Shown here piece by piece: positions 44,299 to 55,422 of a stretch of DNA of 64,000 nt (position 1 is the stretch's first letter; every line of letters starts with the position of its first letter). The stretch covers positions 62,001 through 126,000 of the forward strand of contig SADC01001370.1 of NCBI GenBank assembly GCA_004194705.1. The letters run 5' to 3'. The notes under the pieces were generated by a model that saw only the letters and a list, made by a program, of their open reading frames with translations, did no database searches and had not been told where the DNA came from. Made by a program: the position numbers and the translations under genes. This stretch comes from Ditylenchus dipsaci (Eukaryota; Nematoda; Chromadorea; Rhabditida; Anguinidae).

Positions 44299-44944
44299 TA
44301 TATGATAAAATTGATTTATGATTAATTATTACATCGAACTATACCATTCCTTAACAAAAGCATCCAATTCTCTCACCTCTGGATCAATACTCATTCGCTT
44401 TAATCGTTTGTTCGATTTGTTGTGAAAATGAATATGTGGTTTTACTGGGCTTATATACATAGGGATATTCCTATTGAGTATTTCATCGAATTGGAGTCCA
44501 ATTATTGGACATGGTTCAATGTTTTTTGAATATTAGCTAATACTTTATAGCAACTTTTCATCTGTATGATAGCTCAAATGAAAGCCCAGAACCTTGGCTT
44601 CATTTTGACACTAAACTTGTAAATAAAAGAAGATAAAAAAGTCTGCAGCCAGTGGTAGTCGAACCCGTGACCTAGGGCGATGCATATATGAAGTGTCTCC
44701 CCCCCCTTTACTCGAAAAAAAAGTGGCATCTAAGCTTCAAATTTCACTGAAATTGAAAAAAATATTCAAATTTTAGTTAAAAATAGGCAGCGGTGCCAGC
44801 GAAAAAATCGGCACCGGCACCGGTACGGCACCGGTGCCGGTGCTTTTTCATTAAAATTTGGCACCGGCACCAGCACCGGTGCCAGCAAAAACTTGGCACC
44901 GGCACCGGTGCCCGCACCGGTGCTTTTACATCACTGATTGTTAG

Positions 44945-45693
44945 TTGCCCGTAAATCTGTATTCGACTGCATTACAACAATTTTACAAGTTTGGAGCCAC
45001 ATGTTTTTTTTATGTATGGGGCACGAAAAAGTCATACAAATAGGTAAATTGAGGAGGAAATAGGATTGGTGGGCTTGCTGCTACAAGGTCACTCCACCTC
45101 AAAATGAGGGAATAATTGTGTGGTAGGGGCAAGCTCTTGAGTGGGGGAAAGCTCTATGGCCTTGCCACCTGTAGTTGTTGACTCTTCCTATTCATGCAGC
45201 ACTTGCCATGCCTCCACCTACCCAAAAACCATCTCTTCGCCTTGAACATACATGCTTTAAGGCTACTTTTGAGAAAATTTCCCAGCACCACTTTTATGTT
45301 TAATGAAGCGAATGGAGAAGAAGAGTAGGATAGACCACCACTACAACAAAAGAGTTTATTCCTCATAAATATGTCAAACAAGTCGCCTGCGAATTGAGTC
45401 CAAAGAATCGGGACAAATTGGAGCAAAGAAAGAAAATAAATAAGGTTGAATCATTTCACAAGTACACGATAAAATTTAGGCGATGGTGAAAAAATTGCAA
45501 GCCCTGGAATTACAAACTTTTAGAGACGAGATAACTTAGCATTGACTGTGATTGATACAGTCCAACTTCTTCTCATTAATATAATCAAGGCTTTCAAATA
45601 AAATTCACTGAGTCTCGCAGTAATATGGCACTTAATGGTCGGTCGGAGACTCTGTTTTAGTGGGCAAGATAGCACTAAAAACTATTTTAATAT
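44945..45693. other. spacer, nothing recognised
   Basis: No convincing exon or repeat. The short minus-strand frame at 45154-45426 lacks splice support and family resemblance. Confidence 0.4.
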
Positions 45694-45940
45694 CAGGTTG
45701 TCCTGAAAGTTTGCAGTATTTCGGCTTGGTCACCAATATTGTGTTCTGTCGCTTTTTAAAATTGTTGTTGAGTTTTTTAGTTTTTTTCTTCAAAATCGGC
45801 TAGGTTTGTATAAAAGAGAATATTCCGTTAACAAGAAGCAAAAAAAGTCGAAAATAGGTTAAAACAAGTGTATAAATGCGACAGAACACAATATAGGGAC
45901 CAAGGCAAAATTTCGCGGAGCTTTGGGACGACCTAAAGCT
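45694..45940. mobile_element. Tc1/mariner-type MITE
   Basis: Left AGGTTGTCCTGAAAGTTTG and right GGAGCTTTGGGACGACCTA are diverged inverted ends. Inner ATTGTGTTCTGTCGC pairs with GCGACAGAACACAAT. No transposase. Confidence 0.65.
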
Positions 45941-46348
45941 TCTACACAATAAAAACCGCCATTACGAAAAGGCAAGTAAAATATTTATGCTAATTTTTAA
46001 ACCAGATTTTGTAAAGATGTTTGTTTTGTTTTGAGCAGATTACGGTCAGAGACAGCATAGTGCCCTCTGATTGTAATAGAAGAACGGTGATCAAATAATC
46101 GTATTTCATATGAAAGCTGAAGCTTTGCCATTTCGTTTAAAGTAGAGAAGACAAAAAGTGTTAGAAAAATAAAAATATATGACCATTTAAGAATACACAT
46201 AATTTTCAATAATTTTTTTTTTCAAACTCCAAAACCCAAAACAAAACAAAAAGTTAAATCAGGTGAACGAAGAACGAGTGAAACATATTAGAGTGACCCG
46301 CAGTGGGGACCATATGGCACAAAACTTCAATATATAAAAAAAAATTTA
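45941..46348. other. spacer, nothing recognised
   Basis: AT-rich sequence without exon or repeat signal. Confidence 0.4.
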
Positions 46349-46591
46349 CCGTATTTACTGTATTAACTCCCCACCTCTAATAAGTCCCACCCTACGGACC
46401 TTATATCTCAGCCTAGAGCGAACATTTCGCAAATCTGTTTTTTGCGTTTTCTTAGTTGCCGCGAGTTTACCTGATTACACTTTTCAGATTTCGGTTGAGC
46501 ACCCAAAAATCTCAAAATCGACCTCAAAATTTTTCGATTTTTTAGAGGTTGAAAAATAACTCCCCATGGAGACTTAATACAGTAAATACGG
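46349..46591. mobile_element. CCGTATTT-family MITE
   Basis: Ends CCGTATTTACTGTATTAAC and TTAATACAGTAAATACGG are inverted and TA-flanked. The inner CCCACCCTACGGACCTTATATCTC block also occurs in similar form at 18760, linking it to the copy at 18718-19363. Confidence 0.8.
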
Positions 46592-48059
46592 TATATATCA
46601 CAATGACGAAAATGTAAATAGCTTTATTGTAATCCAGACACTCCCCAACAAAACGACCTTTGCTGGTTGGGCATGAGTGTCTGTGTATGCACCTATCCAT
46701 AATTAGTACGGAAGAAAAGGAGGAGGAGAGTAAAAGATATAACCTCCTCTCACCCCTAATCCAACAAACCATTACAATCAAAGAGGAACAGCGGACAACA
46801 TCCAATGGTCGAGAGCACACCTTTTCTCTCGCAAATATTTGGTGGTGGAATGCCGCCACTCTCGGATTTCCCTTCCGCCTTTGTTGACCAGTCAGAGAGG
46901 TAGGAGGGAAAAGGATGTTGGGTGGTGTGCCCTAACAATACACACATCTGAGAGCGCGGTCAAAACAACAAAATGATATATATGAATAATTTGAAGAGCA
47001 AAGGTAAGTGGTTTGCATCTATTATTTATTCTCAGGCCAATCTATTGCAATTAGGGGTAAAGAAAGGATATTGCAATTAGGGGTAAAGAAAGGATATAGT
47101 TGTGGTGAAAAGAGGATTTCTCGGTGAATGCCAATCATTTGTGGGGGTGCTCAAGAGGCATTCCCTGCTGAAAAAAAATTCTTCTGGTTCGGTCAAAGAT
47201 GCCAATTTAGTGTGCTACTCAACAATACATAATTGCAATGACCTACGACCTTTTTTGCCTACAACAATAGCACCGCAAAAAAGTGCCAATGCACACAGTC
47301 ATTTTTATATTTCAGACCTGTTCATGCGTGATAACATTAAATTCTTTTTAGACTGTAATTTAACAGCAGTAGAGTGCAAAAGCCTTCTTTGTCAAAGATT
47401 CTTTATATTATTACGAAAGCTAGCACTAACTAAATAATTAAAGTCAGAAAATGAGAAACAAGAGGAGAATTGCAAATATATATCGTACGTGTAGAGATCA
47501 AGAGGTTTTAAAGGAAAAAAACCCCCGAAAAATTCCTCTCAAGCTCTTTTTAAAATCTCTTGATCTCTACATTTCTCAAATTACGCGGCAGAGTTTGATA
47601 AGTCATTAGAAAGCAAAGATCCAGAGCTACAAGAAAACACAAAAAATTAAAAAATGATAACGAAAATTCAAAGAAAATGGCAATATAAAATTTAAAGGTG
47701 AAAAAAGTAAATTTGAGGGGGAGATTCAGTCCTTTGAGGGGGCATTTCAGTTACAGCCTTGTACTTATTTTATGACTCTAAATCTTGTTTTTTTTATATT
47801 TTAAATCAAAATCTTATTTTCGACGACAAATGAGCAATAAGCATTGAATAAATTAGCATATTTTTGTCAAAAAAACCCTAAAATGTACTAATTTTTATAA
47901 TTTTTGAGATCGAAGCCCAGTTTTAAGGCTTTTTGGAGAGAAAATTATTTGGAAAGAAAAACACAATTTTTAGAAAAAATTGTGATTTTCATCTCTCAAG
48001 GTGTTTATAAATGATTCTTTTATCGGTTTCAGCAATAAAAAATGGTTTTCCGGAAAGAG
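46592..48059. other. spacer with small repeats
   Basis: No gene recognised. A 25-base direct repeat (ATTGCAATTAGGGGTAAAG) occurs twice at 47047-47096. A hairpin at 47489-47571 pairs GTAGAGATCAAGAGGTTTTAA with its inverted copy. The frame at 47102-47437 has no family match that I know. Confidence 0.4.
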
Positions 48060-48190
48060 GGTGTAAGACATTTTTTAGTCCGTCCTCACATACGCTGGCC
48101 TAATTCTTAGCCTAAGTCGTTGCAGGGATTTTGTAGTTACATGGGGTGGGTCAGATTTTTAAGAGAAGTGTTATTCTATACTAGCTCCAA
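48060..48190. repeat. partial copy of the 1738-1966 element
   Basis: GTGTAAGACATTT, CGCTGGCCTA and GTGTTATTCTATACTAGC match the right half of 1738-1966 in order. Confidence 0.55.
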
Positions 48191-49122
48191 TTTTTTTTAT
48201 TTTCCAAATTGGTAAGAAATCATTGTGGTGTCTTGGCTTGTCGATTGGTAAAATTAAAATCAACAAGCGCAGCATAATATGCCATAGGGAGGTTACTATT
48301 AGGGTACTATTACTATCTGCACAATTCTATGGAAAATCGTAAATATAATTTTTCTTGCTTGATATAAGTATACTATTAAAAACACCAGTTTAGACTTAAA
48401 TTGCGCTCTTATTAAGCCGAAATTTAAAAAAGGCAATCAAGAAAGTATTTGCTTTGAACATACGAAGAAAAGCAATGAAAACTAGAAAAATTTATGAGTG
48501 ACCTAAAAGATTTAGCCTACTTTCACGATTATTCAAAAATTATATGATAAGATCTATGATCTGCGAGAAAAGTGCGTAAAAAATGTTCATGGGGTTTAGT
48601 GCGTATTGCAAAAAAGGAATATATTAAAAACTTACAGAATAGGGCATGGAACAAGGAAATATTTTTAAGTTACTTTTTATGAACGATTAAAACTTTTTTC
48701 AGACGCGATTTCAAAAAAATCCTGACTGGAAAATCGAGTGCAGATGCTTGGGCGGATTCTTTCCTTTTTATATCAATTTTTTAAATAATATCTACTTTAT
48801 TAATAGCTCATCTGGTAGCCCTGAATCTCAGCTACAAGATAATCCAAAATTTCAAAAGTTATGGCCGTTTCCGAGTCGAAAGTCTGGTTTAGCATCCGCA
48901 AACAGCGTCCTTATTGCGAATTTAGCTTTAGTCTTCTTAGTCTTCGCGCAATTGCTATATCCAGTGGCGTACGCAGGAATTTCTGACGGAAGGGGCAGCA
49001 GACCATTTTTAGGTCATTTTACCTACACCGTTTTTTAAATTTTCGAGGCCATTTTACCTACACCGTTTAGAAAAAATCTGACGGGGGGGGGCACGTGCCT
49101 CCCCCTGCCCAAAAGGCTGAAA
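48191..49122. other. spacer with a hAT-type end at 48962
   Basis: No exon seen. CAGTGGCGTACGCAGGAATT at 48962 followed by a G-run and GCACGTGCC near 49090 looks like one end of a hAT element of a type common in animals. Its partner end was not found. Confidence 0.4.
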
Positions 49123-49390
49123 GAGTGTTTAGCAAGACTCTCAAAAAAAAATTCAAAATCAATTTTGACGTAAAACTCATATTTTGCCAATTAAACCGCA
49201 ATTTCCAACACCGATTCGAGCTCAACATGGTTGATTTGCGTAGGAAACTGCCCTTAAATATGAAAACTTGCTGTCAAATTTCGAATTCCGCTCAAGGCGA
49301 AAATCATTTCAATTTTAAAAAAATTTGAATTTGAACATTTTTTGTCTTGAGCGGGATTTAAAATTTGGCAGCAAGTTTTGATGTTTAAGG

Positions 49391-50554
49391 CATGGTTCGC
49401 AAAAACAGCAAATTTGCTGAAATGCAGCAAAATATTTGGCGTTCTGTGTTTATAAAAAACAGCAAAATTTCAGCAAAAATGCAGCAAAAATTTTGCTGCA
49501 TTTCAGCAAAATTTTGCTGCATTTCTTTGTTCCCTACATTTTACGCGTCTTTCATTCTTTGAACTATTTTTTTTGTTTTTTTCTATTTGAAGTCAGAAAA
49601 TGTATGAACAGCCCGTATAGAAGAAACAATTCGGCTACATGCAGCCCGTCAAAGTCACTCGAAAAGGGGAAGCGGCTTTCGTATACGCATAACCGAGGTC
49701 ACAGGTTCAAATCCCCTGGGTGCATACCGTATTTTTACCTCATTCTTCGTATTTTATTTACAATTTTGGTATAAAATGATGCTCATTCTCATGGGTATCC
49801 AGCAAAAGCATCATCTCAAGTTTAACAACTATAAAAGTTGAATTGCAGGCTATAGCCTATTTGAATTAACTACATCATTTTTGAGTTTTTCCTTGATTGA
49901 TTTTTTCTGTATTTTTTCTATAAGTACAGAGTGATGATATAAAATTCTGGCACTTTTAAAAAATTAACGTACGTAACCCTTTGGCCGGTCGGTTTCCGAT
50001 TTTCGGGTTGAAAGACCTGTGAAAACTCCACAATAATAGCCGGCTGGGATGAAGATCACAAGCACAAAGCTCCTAGATAGCTTAAATACTGTCTTCAATT
50101 TTCCTGGAAAGATCGATGGGGCAAGGAGCTAGCTACGTAAATCTTTTTAAGTGCCCAAATTTCCGTTTCCGAAAGCATGAGCGTCATTTTCATACCAAAC
50201 TTGAAAATAAAATACGAAGAATGAGGTGAAAATACGGTATGCACCCAGGGGGATTTGAACCTGTGACCTGGGTAATGCGTATACGAAAGCCGCTGACGGG
50301 CTACATGTAGCCGAATTGTTTCTTTTATACGGGCCGTTCATAAATTTTCCGACTTCAGATAGAAAAAAGCAAAAAATTTAGTTCAAACAATGAAAGACGC
50401 GTAATATGTAGGAAACAAAAAATGCAGCAAAATTTTGCTGAAATGCAGCAAAAATTTTGCTGCATTTTTGCTGAAATTTTGCTGTTTTTAATAAACACGA
50501 AACGCCAAATATTTTTGCTGCATTTCAGCAAATTTGCTGTTTTTGCGAACCATG
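49391..50554. mobile_element. hAT-like element, TSD GTTTAAGG, TGCAGCAAAATT arms
   Basis: The element begins CATGGTTCGCAAAAACAGC and ends GCTGTTTTTGCGAACCATG, exact inverted termini. GTTTAAGG is duplicated at 49383-49390 and 50555-50562. Both ends carry arrays of GCAGCAAAATTTTGCTGC. The inner arms contain inverted tRNA-like segments (49598-49732 and 50224-50347). Confidence 0.92.
49598..49732 (+). repeat. tRNA-like segment, inverted copy at 50224-50347
   Basis: GGTCACAGGTTCAAATCCCC is a good B-box/T-arm, followed by TGGGTGCATACC. The inverted partner at 50224-50347 keeps the same block. A proper acceptor stem was not found. A tRNA-derived sequence has been built into both arms of a transposon. 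Confidence 0.55.
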
Positions 50555-50831
50555 GTTTAAGGGAAGTTTCCTAAGCAAATCAACCATGTTGAACTCGAAT
50601 CTGGTGGGTACATGTCAATTTTTACCTGCCAATTTTTTGCGGACAATTTTTCGCCGACCAATTTTTCACCGGACAATTTTTCGCCGACCAATTTTTCGCC
50701 GACCAATTTTTCGCCGCCATAATTTCACTCCTGCTTTCTCATCAGGGTTTTGTCTATGGATGACTTTTCTCTTACATTTATCTTGTTATTTTCACCGCCG
50801 TATTCTAGTGCATTTTATTATATTGTTCCAG

Positions 50832-50945
50832 ATAAACTCTATTCTTACAAAGCCGTACGCTTTTAACTCAGAGCATGGAAACAGGAAGTTTGTCAAGGAA
50901 GGGCGAATGTACTATAGAAGTCGTGATCTAAAAGAAGATAACGAG
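50832..50945 (+). pseudogene. isolated exon-like open frame
   Basis: 38 codons in phase 0 between an acceptor (TTGTTCCAG) and a donor (GTAAAG), reading INSILTKPYAFNSEHG... and ending DLKEDNE. The composition is normal for coding sequence, unlike the surrounding repeat. No partner exon was found and I do not recognise the family. It may be a captured host exon. Confidence 0.35.
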
Positions 50946-51048
50946 GTAAAGTTCCCACACTCAAAAAAGCTTTTACACTAAAGCTTTCACACTGAGAGAA
51001 TCTCAATACCCGTGTTTCTAGTATTTAATCTCAGTTCTGCTGGTAATC

Positions 51049-51337
51049 CATGCACCAACTTAACCAAGTGGTAATCCACTTGGATCGATTTTTTTTACGT
51101 TTTCGGGTTCCAAAATTTGTTTTCTGCACTAATAAAGCATTCTAAATATGTTTTGACAGTAGTGGAATTACGTTGTGATGGTGTTTTTACAGTTTTCGTA
51201 AAACTTGCAAAAAGTTGTTTCAGTACTGTCAAACCATCTTTAAAATGCTTGAATTATAGCAGAAAACAAGTTTCAGAACCCAAGAACTTAAAAAAATTCG
51301 AACCAAGTAGACGACCACTTGGGTTAGTTGGTCCATG
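51049..51337. repeat. inverted repeat inside the element at 50607-51629
   Basis: TCCATGCACCAACTTAACC and the inverted GGGTTAGTTGGTCCATGG are the ends. The inner CATTCTAAATATG, TTTTGACAGTA and GTTTTCTGC blocks pair across the centre. Confidence 0.65.
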
Positions 51338-51724
51338 GGACATCCAGATGATCCAGCTACGACGCACTACATCTTATACTAAAACTGGTAATGGTCTTCA
51401 ATGCAGAAAATTGAACATTTTAGTGCCATGGTAAAATATTTTAATATTGACGCAGCTCGACCCCCATCACTGAAGGAAATATTCGAGACAGAAATCGAAA
51501 TTTGGCGGCGAAAAACTGGTCGGCGAAAAATTGTCCGGCGAAAAACTTTCCCGCGAAAAATTGTCCGGCGAAAAATTGGTCGGCGAAAAATTGTCCGCGA
51601 AAAATTGGCGGGTAAAAATTGACCGGTGCCGAATCTGGTGTCGAAAATTGGGTTTATCTGGCAAAATATGAATTTCACGTCAAAATTGATTTTGAAATTT
51701 TTTTGAGAGTCTTGCTAAACACTC

Positions 51725-52432
51725 CTCCAACCTCCTTTTACCGTAGCTCAAAGCCTTTTCTGGTGCAATTCTTCTTGCTCTGTCGAATGATATATACTGA
51801 CAACTAAAAAAACGAGGTTATCACACCTTTTGTTCCGTTCGTAATTATCAACACCGTTTTTGAAAAAAGATACAAGTTTTTCTTTGAACTAAAATTTTTA
51901 TTTTTTATTGTCATAAATACCTCCATGATACCTTTTATTAAAGCCCGTGATCTGCGCTTTCGTTTGAGTTATAAATCAGGGATATCAATAATTGAATTTG
52001 ACGAAATTTGCCCTCTTGAAGTTGCACACGCAACAATCCTGACTTGGTTGGTTCGTAGGGGCAACTGACCCGCAAATAGTTATTTTTTTCACTATCGTGT
52101 TCAGCGTGAAATTCTGCACCGGGATCTGCTCTTAGGACAATCAGGCATTCCAGTGTTAACTAGCATCAAATATCCATATAAAGTCTTTGTAAATTAACCC
52201 TTTTTTTGTCCTTTAGTTTTTTAGTTTCGTTAGCTTTTTTTCCAGCTAGCCCCTTTTCTAAACATGACAGCATAGCAGCCTTGAAAGCTAAAAATCACTA
52301 AAATGACTAATTCAAAAGAAATATTCAAAGTTGAATTTTTGTGACTTTCTGGGCCCCTGCCGCTCTATTGGAGACTGGCGCTCTAATAAAGCATGTTCGT
52401 TCAAATAGAGACTGCCGCTTTATTAGAATAAA
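51725..52432. other. spacer, nothing recognised
   Basis: No exon. The last 80 bases have CTCTAATAAAGC motifs reminiscent of CCGTATTT MITE interiors. Confidence 0.4.
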
Positions 52433-53669
52433 CTAGGGTCTGCAGGCGCCTATCGGCGCCTATGCCGTTCGGGAACATTGGTAGTTCAAGCACTATTCCT
52501 GTGGTTCGGGAACATTAGTGGTTCATTAACAATAATAGTTCGGGTAGATTTATCTTTTAAGTGCGTTAATGGTTAGGCTAGATCATCCACCCTACCTGTT
52601 AACCCACCTACTCTACCTCGCCTACTTTGCGTACCCTCGTCCTAGCCTCGCCTATTTTCACTTATTCCGCCTATCCTTGCCTATCCTCGCTTATCCTCGC
52701 CTACCTCGCCAACCCTCGCCTGTTATTAAGCCTACTATAACGTACACCTGACCTGGTCCCAGGGTGTACGTTATATCAAAGTTTGATTGTAGAGGTTCCA
52801 CTGAGCACTTAACTATTCTATCTGGCTACCTACTCACCCTAAGTGGCCATTTACCCACTCTACCTGGCAGAAAAGCGGGCTTGAACACAAAAATCCACCT
52901 TAAAGGGGGGGGAAGCCATTTAGGTTTGAAAAAGTGGCTTCCATGGCGCAGTGCGTAAGTGCTCGCGTTTTTTGGACCAAAATGGTGTTTTTTTGGTGTT
53001 GCAGGTTCAAACCCACGTAGGGGCACACTATTTTTTTTGGCTTTTTTGGGCAGTTTAGAGGTAATTTGGGTCGCTGATCCCGATGTTCTGGCGCCAAAAA
53101 AGTATAATTACCTCTAAACTGCCCAAAAAAGCCAAAAAAAATAGTGTGCCCCTACTTGGGTTTGAACCTGCAACACCAAAAAAACACCATTTTGGGCCAA
53201 AAAACGCGAGCACTTACGCACTGCGCCATGGAAGCCACTTTTTCAAACCTAAATGGCTTCCCCCCCCCTTTAAGCCCAGGCTAAAAGCCACCATCACCAA
53301 TTTGGAGGGCAAGGAAACTTTTTTTAGAAGCCATTTCAATTATGCGTGTTTCTGCTCAAAAGAGAGATAAGATGTTGAACTTGAGGGTTCTGGGAAGATA
53401 TACGACACCAGTTTATAAAAGTTTTCAGAAAATTAGCCTCGAACCCAAATATCCACCAAAAATCCAGGCCAAAATCCACCATCACCAATTTGGATGGCAA
53501 GGAAAAATTTTTTTAGAAGCATCTTTAATTCCACGTATTTGTGCTTAAAAGAAAGCTGAGATGTTGAACTTGAGGGTTCCGAAAAATATCAAAGATTAAA
53601 TCGCAAAAAGTAGGCAAAAATCAGTCTTGAACACCACAAATTCAGAAAAAGTGTGACGGACGGACCCGT
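52433..53669 (-). mobile_element. second Helitron-like copy, 5' end truncated
   Basis: It has the same 3' end as the element at 32223-34786 (on the minus strand: GC hairpin, then CTAG before T), a short CTCGCCTA minisatellite and two of the ~190-bp repeats. The other side breaks at GTGTGACGGACGGACC, without the TCTCTATATAG start. It was interrupted by a palindrome at 52901-53272. Confidence 0.7.
52901..53272. repeat. near-perfect palindrome carrying a tRNA-like sequence in each arm
   Basis: Arms of about 165 bases pair almost perfectly around GGGTCGCTGATCCCGATGTT. Each arm holds an A-box-like TGGCGCAGTGCGTAAGTGC and a B-box-like GCAGGTTCAAACCCACG at tRNA spacing with a long insert between. 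No acceptor pairing was seen. The ends are G/C runs next to TAAA. Confidence 0.8.
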
Positions 53670-54017
53670 TGTTATGCTATGCTGCTAAGGTGTTATGCTA
53701 TGCTATTTTAATTCCCTTATACCTTAAAATTAGCATTTTTATCTTTTACACTTTCCTATCATACAAAATAAGGGCTGTGAAACCTTATATAGGCAAATTA
53801 TCCCGATAAAGGCCAGTTGTAACAAGTGGCGCCAGGAGTACGGTATATGTAGTGCTCGAAAAGCTTTCAACCACTTTTCCGAGTGTTATAGCACCTGAAA
53901 CGAGTAGAAAACATGTTTTAGGAGGCGGAGGGGGCAGAAGCAGCCTGTGTCAAATGACATTGTGCCACCGCTTTTTTGCCAAATTCAAATTGTGCCACTG
54001 CAAATTGTGCCAAATTA

Positions 54018-54252
54018 CCGTATTTTCTCTAATAAGCGCCCCGGGGCGCTTATTAGAGAGTGGCAATTTTTTCAAAGTTTAAGTGGTCTGAAACTTCTGT
54101 TTCATTAACATTTTTCAGCTCTGTAAAAAGTGCCTGTTAGATTTTTTAAAATCCCTCGCAGGCACTTTTTACAGACCTTAAAAAAGTTAATGAAAACAGA
54201 AGTTTCAGAGCACTTGAAGTCAGGGGGGCTAATTAGAGAGGGGCGCTTATTA
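54018..54252. mobile_element. CCGTATTT-family MITE, right end truncated
   Basis: The left end CCGTATTTTCTCTAATAAGC is followed by an immediate inverted GCGCTTATTAGAGAG. The right end stops at GGGGCGCTTATTATTG without the terminal ATACGG. Confidence 0.7.
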
Positions 54253-54297
54253 TTGTGCCACGATTTTGATTTATTTCACTGTGAGATGCATTCACAC

Positions 54298-55154
54298 TAG
54301 GCTTGGGGATTTGGGGTTCCGGCGGGATTCAAGATCAGGATTCCGAAAATTTTCGGGAATCGGGATTCCCGCCAGGAGAATCCCGGAAATCCGCGAGATT
54401 CGGAATTTTTCCAAAAAACCGCAAAGTGAATATTAAAAAAAAATTCTTGTATGATATGGAACAAAATTGGCTCTTGAGGCTTAAACTTAATTTACCGTGG
54501 TAATTTAAAGTCGTCTTTAAGTTACCACGGTTTCTTACTGGTAACTTATTACAGCCGGTAAAATTCACCAACAACCGGTAAGTAGAATCGGCTGTACAGT
54601 TAACTTTGGCTTGTACATTTAACTGTAGCTTGTACAGTTAACTGCAGCTCGTATAGTTAATTCTAGCTTGTACAGTTTACTGTGTAGTTAACTATATAGT
54701 GGCGTAAAGTAAAATTTAAACTTTTTCCTTTTACGAAATCGATCGGCAAAGTCGAAATTCTTAAGACAAAGTTAAAATTATTATGATTTCGGGAATCAAT
54801 TTGTACTGACTACTATGGTAAAAGAGTTAAACAGTTAAGTCAAAATGGGTCGCACCCGACTAGGCAACGAACTTGAAAAAAGGTCTTATATCAGGAGTGC
54901 ACTGTAAAATGATAAAATCTGTTTTGGTGAATGCTGCGTTCCACATTTTTTTAACACCCATACGGAACATCATGAAAACATTGTAACCGCCTTGAAAAAG
55001 CGATCTATCAAATTTGGGGATTTTTACGAAAAATGGACCGGCGGGATTCGGATTTTAGCTTTTGGGCCGGCGGGATTCGGGATCGGGATTTAAAAATTTT
55101 TCGGGATTCCCAAACCGGAAATCCCGTGGGATTCCCGTCCCGTCCCTAAGCCTA
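54298..55154. mobile_element. hAT-like element, TSD ATTCACAC, CGGGATTC arms
   Basis: The element begins TAGGCTTGGGGAT and ends GTCCCTAAGCCTA, inverted. ATTCACAC is duplicated exactly at 54290-54297 and 55155-55162. Both ends repeat GGCGGGATTCGG and GGGATTCCCG motifs. No transposase was recognised. Confidence 0.88.
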
Positions 55155-55422
55155 ATTCACACTGTTGTTCTGAGAATTGGTGGACTTGTATTGAGATGCG
55201 CTGCTTTTTAGTGTGTACTTATGTGTGGATAGATTGTGGGCATAATGTTTCGAAGATTCTTTTTCATTTTTTCTTAAAATGTCATAATTTCACATGAAGA
55301 AGGAGAAGAATAAAATTTGATAATTTTTACAGTGAATGTATCACAATCGCGGCACAATATGAATTGGCACAATTTGATTTTGGCACAATTTGCGGCGGCA
55401 CAATGTGACTTGACACAGGCTG

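Larger units (their letters stand above)
43413..44936. mobile_element. hAT-like element, TSD ATTGTTAG, GGCACCGGTGCC arms
   Basis: The element begins CAGTGATGTAAAA and ends TTTTACATCACTG, exact inverted termini. ATTGTTAG is duplicated at 43405-43412 and 44937-44944. Both ends carry GC-rich arrays of GGCACCGGTGCC (43435-43565 and 44810-44930), an abrupt change from the AT-rich surroundings. The interior holds a transposase-like remnant (43865-44006), a nested CCGTATTT MITE and a tRNA B-box-like stretch on the minus strand near 44645-44680. Confidence 0.92.
50607..51629. mobile_element. element with GGCGAAAAATTG arms and an exon-like insert
   Basis: The 11-mer CGAATCTGGTG flanks it (50596-50606 and 51630-51640). 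Near the ends GTCAATTTTTACC and GGTAAAAATTGAC are inverted. The left arm repeats CGACCAATTTTTCGCCG and the right arm CGGCGAAAAATTGTC, as inverted minisatellites. Inside are an exon-like open frame (50832-50945) and a second inverted repeat (51049-51337). Confidence 0.7.
49123..51724. mobile_element. outer foldback element split by two insertions
   Basis: The left end GAGTGTTTAGCAAGACTC and right end GAGTCTTGCTAAACACTC are exact inverted repeats. Arms continue with TCAAAATCAATTTTGACGT and TCAACATGGTTGATTTGC. The right arm is interrupted at 50607-51629 by another element, and a hAT-like unit (49391-50554) lies between the arms. This gives a three-layer nest. Confidence 0.8.
53941..55422. mobile_element. 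element with GGCACAATTT arms, containing two insertions
   Basis: Ends CAGCCTGTGTCAAATGACAT and GTGACTTGACACAGGCTG are inverted. GTGCCAAATT / GGCACAATTTG motifs repeat near both ends. It contains a CCGTATTT MITE (54018-54252) and a hAT-like element (54298-55154). No clean flanking duplication was seen. Confidence 0.7.
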
